The notes below the pieces were generated by a model, which searched no databases, had not been told where the DNA came from, and worked only from the letters and a program-made list of their open reading frames with translations. Positions 49,537-51,231 of a stretch of 51,231 bases of DNA are shown here, one piece after another. The translations under genes and the position numbers were made by a program. Origin of the DNA: an uncultured Hungatella sp. (GTDB taxonomy: Bacteria > Bacillota > Clostridia > Lachnospirales > Lachnospiraceae); contig CAJTOT010000004.1 in the NCBI GenBank assembly GCA_910577935.1, forward strand, positions 46,768 through 97,998, read 5' to 3'. Position 1 is the stretch's first letter. Each line of letters opens with the position of its first letter.

Positions 49537-51045
49537 CTATTCAAACTGGGTTGCCAGTGCCATGATGTTCTCCTGGTTGGCCTCATGTCCGTCGATAAAG
49601 CCGGTGACACGGCCGTCACACATGACCATGATGCGGTCCGACATACCGATGAGCTCGCTCATCTCGGAGGAGATCATGATAATGCTCTTGCCCTGTTTTG
49701 CCATCTCGGCGATGATACAGTAGATCTCGTACTTGGCTCCCACGTCGATGCCTCGGGTGGGCTCATCCATGATAAAAATATCCGGATCGTTGGCCAGCCA
49801 GCGGCTTATGAGAACCTTCTGCTGATTGCCGCCTGAGAGAGACTGGATCTGTGTCTTAGATGACGGCGTCTTGATGGAGAGTTTTGCCACATTGTCCTGC
49901 ACCAGCTTTTCTATCTTGGCATCGTCCAGCATCACTCCTCCGATGAGATACTGGTTGAGGGACGCGATAGAAACATTGTCCGCAATAGAGAGAACTCCCA
50001 GAATACCGGTGGCCCGGCGGTCTTCTGTCAGCATGGCGATGCCGTTGTTGATGGCGTCCTTGGGCTGGGTAATCTTTAACTCCTGCCCTTTATACATAAT
50101 CCTTCCCGCCGTGTGGGCTCTCAGTCCGAACAGGCCCTCCATCAGCTCCGTCCTCTGGGCGCCCACCAGACCTGCCACCCCCAGAATCTCGCCTTTTTTC
50201 AGCTGGAAGGAGGCATGGCGGAAGCTCTTTGGATTGATGGAGGTGAAATCTTCTACCTCAAATACCACCTCGCCGGGCTCATTCTCGCGGACCGGATACA
50301 GCTCGGACAGCTCCCGGCCCACCATCTTGGTGATGATGAAGTCTGTGGTCAGTTCCTTGGAGGACCATGTGCCTATATACTGTCCGTCGCGCATGATGGT
50401 CACTTCATCGCTGATGCGGAGAATCTCATCCATCTTGTGGCTGATATAGACGATGGAAACCCCCTTGGCCCGCAGCTCATTGATGATGGTAAACAGCGCC
50501 TCCACCTCGGCGGCTGTCAGAGAAGACGTTGGCTCATCCAGGATCAGCACCTTGCAGTCCGCGGACACGGCCTTGGCGATCTCCACCAGCTGCATCTGGG
50601 ACACGGACAGGCTGCCCAGCCTTGCCTTCGGTTCAAAATTCAGATGAACCTCCTCAAGCACTCTGGCGGCATCCTCGTACATCTTATCGTGGTCGATTAC
50701 CGTAATCGGCCCCAGCTTCTTTGTGGGATACCTGCCTACATAAATATTCTCCCCGATACTTCTCTCGGGAATTGGCTGCAGTTCCTGGTGCACCATGGCG
50801 ATGCCGCGGTTTAAGGCATCCAGCGGACCTTTGATCTGAACCTTTTCTCCTTCATAGATCACTTCTCCCTCGTCCATGTGGTAGATGCCGAACATGCACT
50901 TCATCAAAGTGGATTTCCCGGCCCCGTTCTCACCCATGAGAGCGTGGACCGTGCCCGGCCTCAGATTCAGCTGCGCGCCGTCCAGCGCCCGGACGCCCGG
51001 AAATGTCTTAACGACATTGTGCATTTCCAAACGATACTGTGACAA
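49537..51045 (-). CDS. mglA: Galactose/methyl galactoside ABC transporter ATP-binding protein MglA
   Basis: 502 residues with two nucleotide-binding domains in tandem. The first has Walker A GENGAGKST near 39-47, signature LSVSQMQLVEIAKA and Walker B LILDEPTSSL. The second has the degenerate Walker A GLVGAQRTELM typical of this family, signature LSGGNQQK and Walker B FIMDEPTRGID. It energises uptake of galactose or methyl-galactoside. The start is a TTG at 51045 after a GGGGG site. The binding-protein gene mglB is expected upstream, beyond the right edge. Confidence 0.93.
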   Translation of the reverse strand: MSQYRLEMHNVVKTFPGVRALDGAQLNLRPGTVHALMGENGAGKSTLMKCMFGIYHMDEGEVIYEGEKVQIKGPLDALNRGIAMVHQELQPIPERSIGENIYVGRYPTKKLGPITVIDHDKMYEDAARVLEEVHLNFEPKARLGSLSVSQMQLVEIAKAVSADCKVLILDEPTSSLTAAEVEALFTIINELRAKGVSIVYISHKMDEILRISDEVTIMRDGQYIGTWSSKELTTDFIITKMVGRELSELYPVRENEPGEVVFEVEDFTSINPKSFRHASFQLKKGEILGVAGLVGAQRTELMEGLFGLRAHTAGRIMYKGQELKITQPKDAINNGIAMLTEDRRATGILGVLSIADNVSIASLNQYLIGGVMLDDAKIEKLVQDNVAKLSIKTPSSKTQIQSLSGGNQQKVLISRWLANDPDIFIMDEPTRGIDVGAKYEIYCIIAEMAKQGKSIIMISSEMSELIGMSDRIMVMCDGRVTGFIDGHEANQENIMALATQFE

Positions 51046-51115
51046 TTTGCTGACCCCCTTCTATCATTTTCATAATCCTGCATGCAGGTGCTTGATCCTG
51101 GCTGCAGGCTGCAAT

Positions 51116-51150
51116 TAAAAGGAGCGCGTGCGCCAATGCACACGCACTCC
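51116..51150 (-). terminator. Hairpin upstream of mglA (likely mglB-mglA attenuator)
   Basis: GGAGCGCGTG (51121-51130) pairs with CACGCACTCC (51141-51150) with one mismatch around CGCCAATGCA, and the minus strand continues into four T. It fits a partial terminator after the binding-protein gene. The last 80 bases of the window (51151-51231) hold no reading frame I could recognise as mglB. Confidence 0.6.
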
Positions 51151-51231
51151 CATGTCTCAATCCCGACAGTCCGCTTCACTGCGTTTGGGTAGCGAATAGT
51201 TTCGCGCGGGGACGCGCCTCACGGGAAACCC

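Noticed and set aside
51151..51231. End of mglB at the right edge
   Set aside because: The short minus-strand frame ending near 51157 shows no MglB-like residues, so I did not call it; mglB is only expected further right.

Overview
The window looks like a chromosomal segment of a moderately GC-rich gut Clostridia, most likely a Lachnospiraceae of the Enterocloster/Hungatella/C. symbiosum type. This is inferred from a class III fructose-bisphosphatase, an LplABC-type sugar importer, a BceRS-BceAB module, an mgl operon with a small extra membrane protein, many Rpn/PD-(D/E)XK family genes and remnants, AGGAGG-type ribosome sites and frequent ATGA overlaps. No rRNA, CRISPR array, phage or complete insertion sequence is visible.

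Region 1 (1-2957): decayed tail fragments of an Rpn-family nuclease, then a minus-strand ABC-2 type exporter made of an ATPase, an intact permease and a second permease that is broken by an internal deletion and frameshift.

Region 2 (2957-18464, all minus strand, tightly packed): a large sugar-catabolic cluster. In transcription order it holds a Gfo/Idh/MocA oxidoreductase, a lipoprotein solute-binding protein, a cytoplasmic heparinase II/III-like lyase, a TIM-barrel isomerase/epimerase, a second Gfo/Idh/MocA enzyme, a membrane-bound AraC-type regulator, a third Gfo/Idh/MocA enzyme, two LplB/LplC-type permeases, a YiaK/DlgD-like 3-dehydro-L-gulonate 2-dehydrogenase, a second isomerase/epimerase and a divergent PreA-like flavo-iron-sulfur enzyme. 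I infer import of an acidic or modified oligosaccharide and its breakdown in the cytoplasm by lyase and redox chemistry. This is the best candidate here for an undescribed pathway.

Region 3 (18465-26600): a near-consensus plus-strand promoter driving only the wreck of an AAA-ATPase-like gene, a five-gene tRNA operon on the minus strand (Pro-Gly-Arg-His-Gln), an inverted-repeat element, and a housekeeping operon (two YfcE-like phosphodiesterases, RlmL-like methyltransferase, papain-like protease, RdgB). Then come a rhodanese, a 54-residue protein made of NxxQ tetrapeptide repeats, a possible structured RNA, an NlpC/P60 hydrolase and a DUF1700 protein.

Region 4 (26587-39509): fructose-bisphosphatase, an MBL hydrolase, an M23 peptidase, a LysR regulator divergent from a Tat-exported flavoprotein reductase with FAD and FMN domains, a Uma2 fragment, an OGG1-like DNA glycosylase, a PHP phosphoesterase, an unusual PPP-like phosphoesterase and a dGTPase.

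Region 5 (39672-51231): an antimicrobial-peptide sensing and detoxification module (BceRS-BceAB type), an intact Rpn nuclease under a consensus promoter, two genes of unknown role, DAHP synthase, and the mglA-mglC part of a galactose/methylgalactoside importer with a small single-pass membrane protein behind it. mglB would lie just beyond the right edge.
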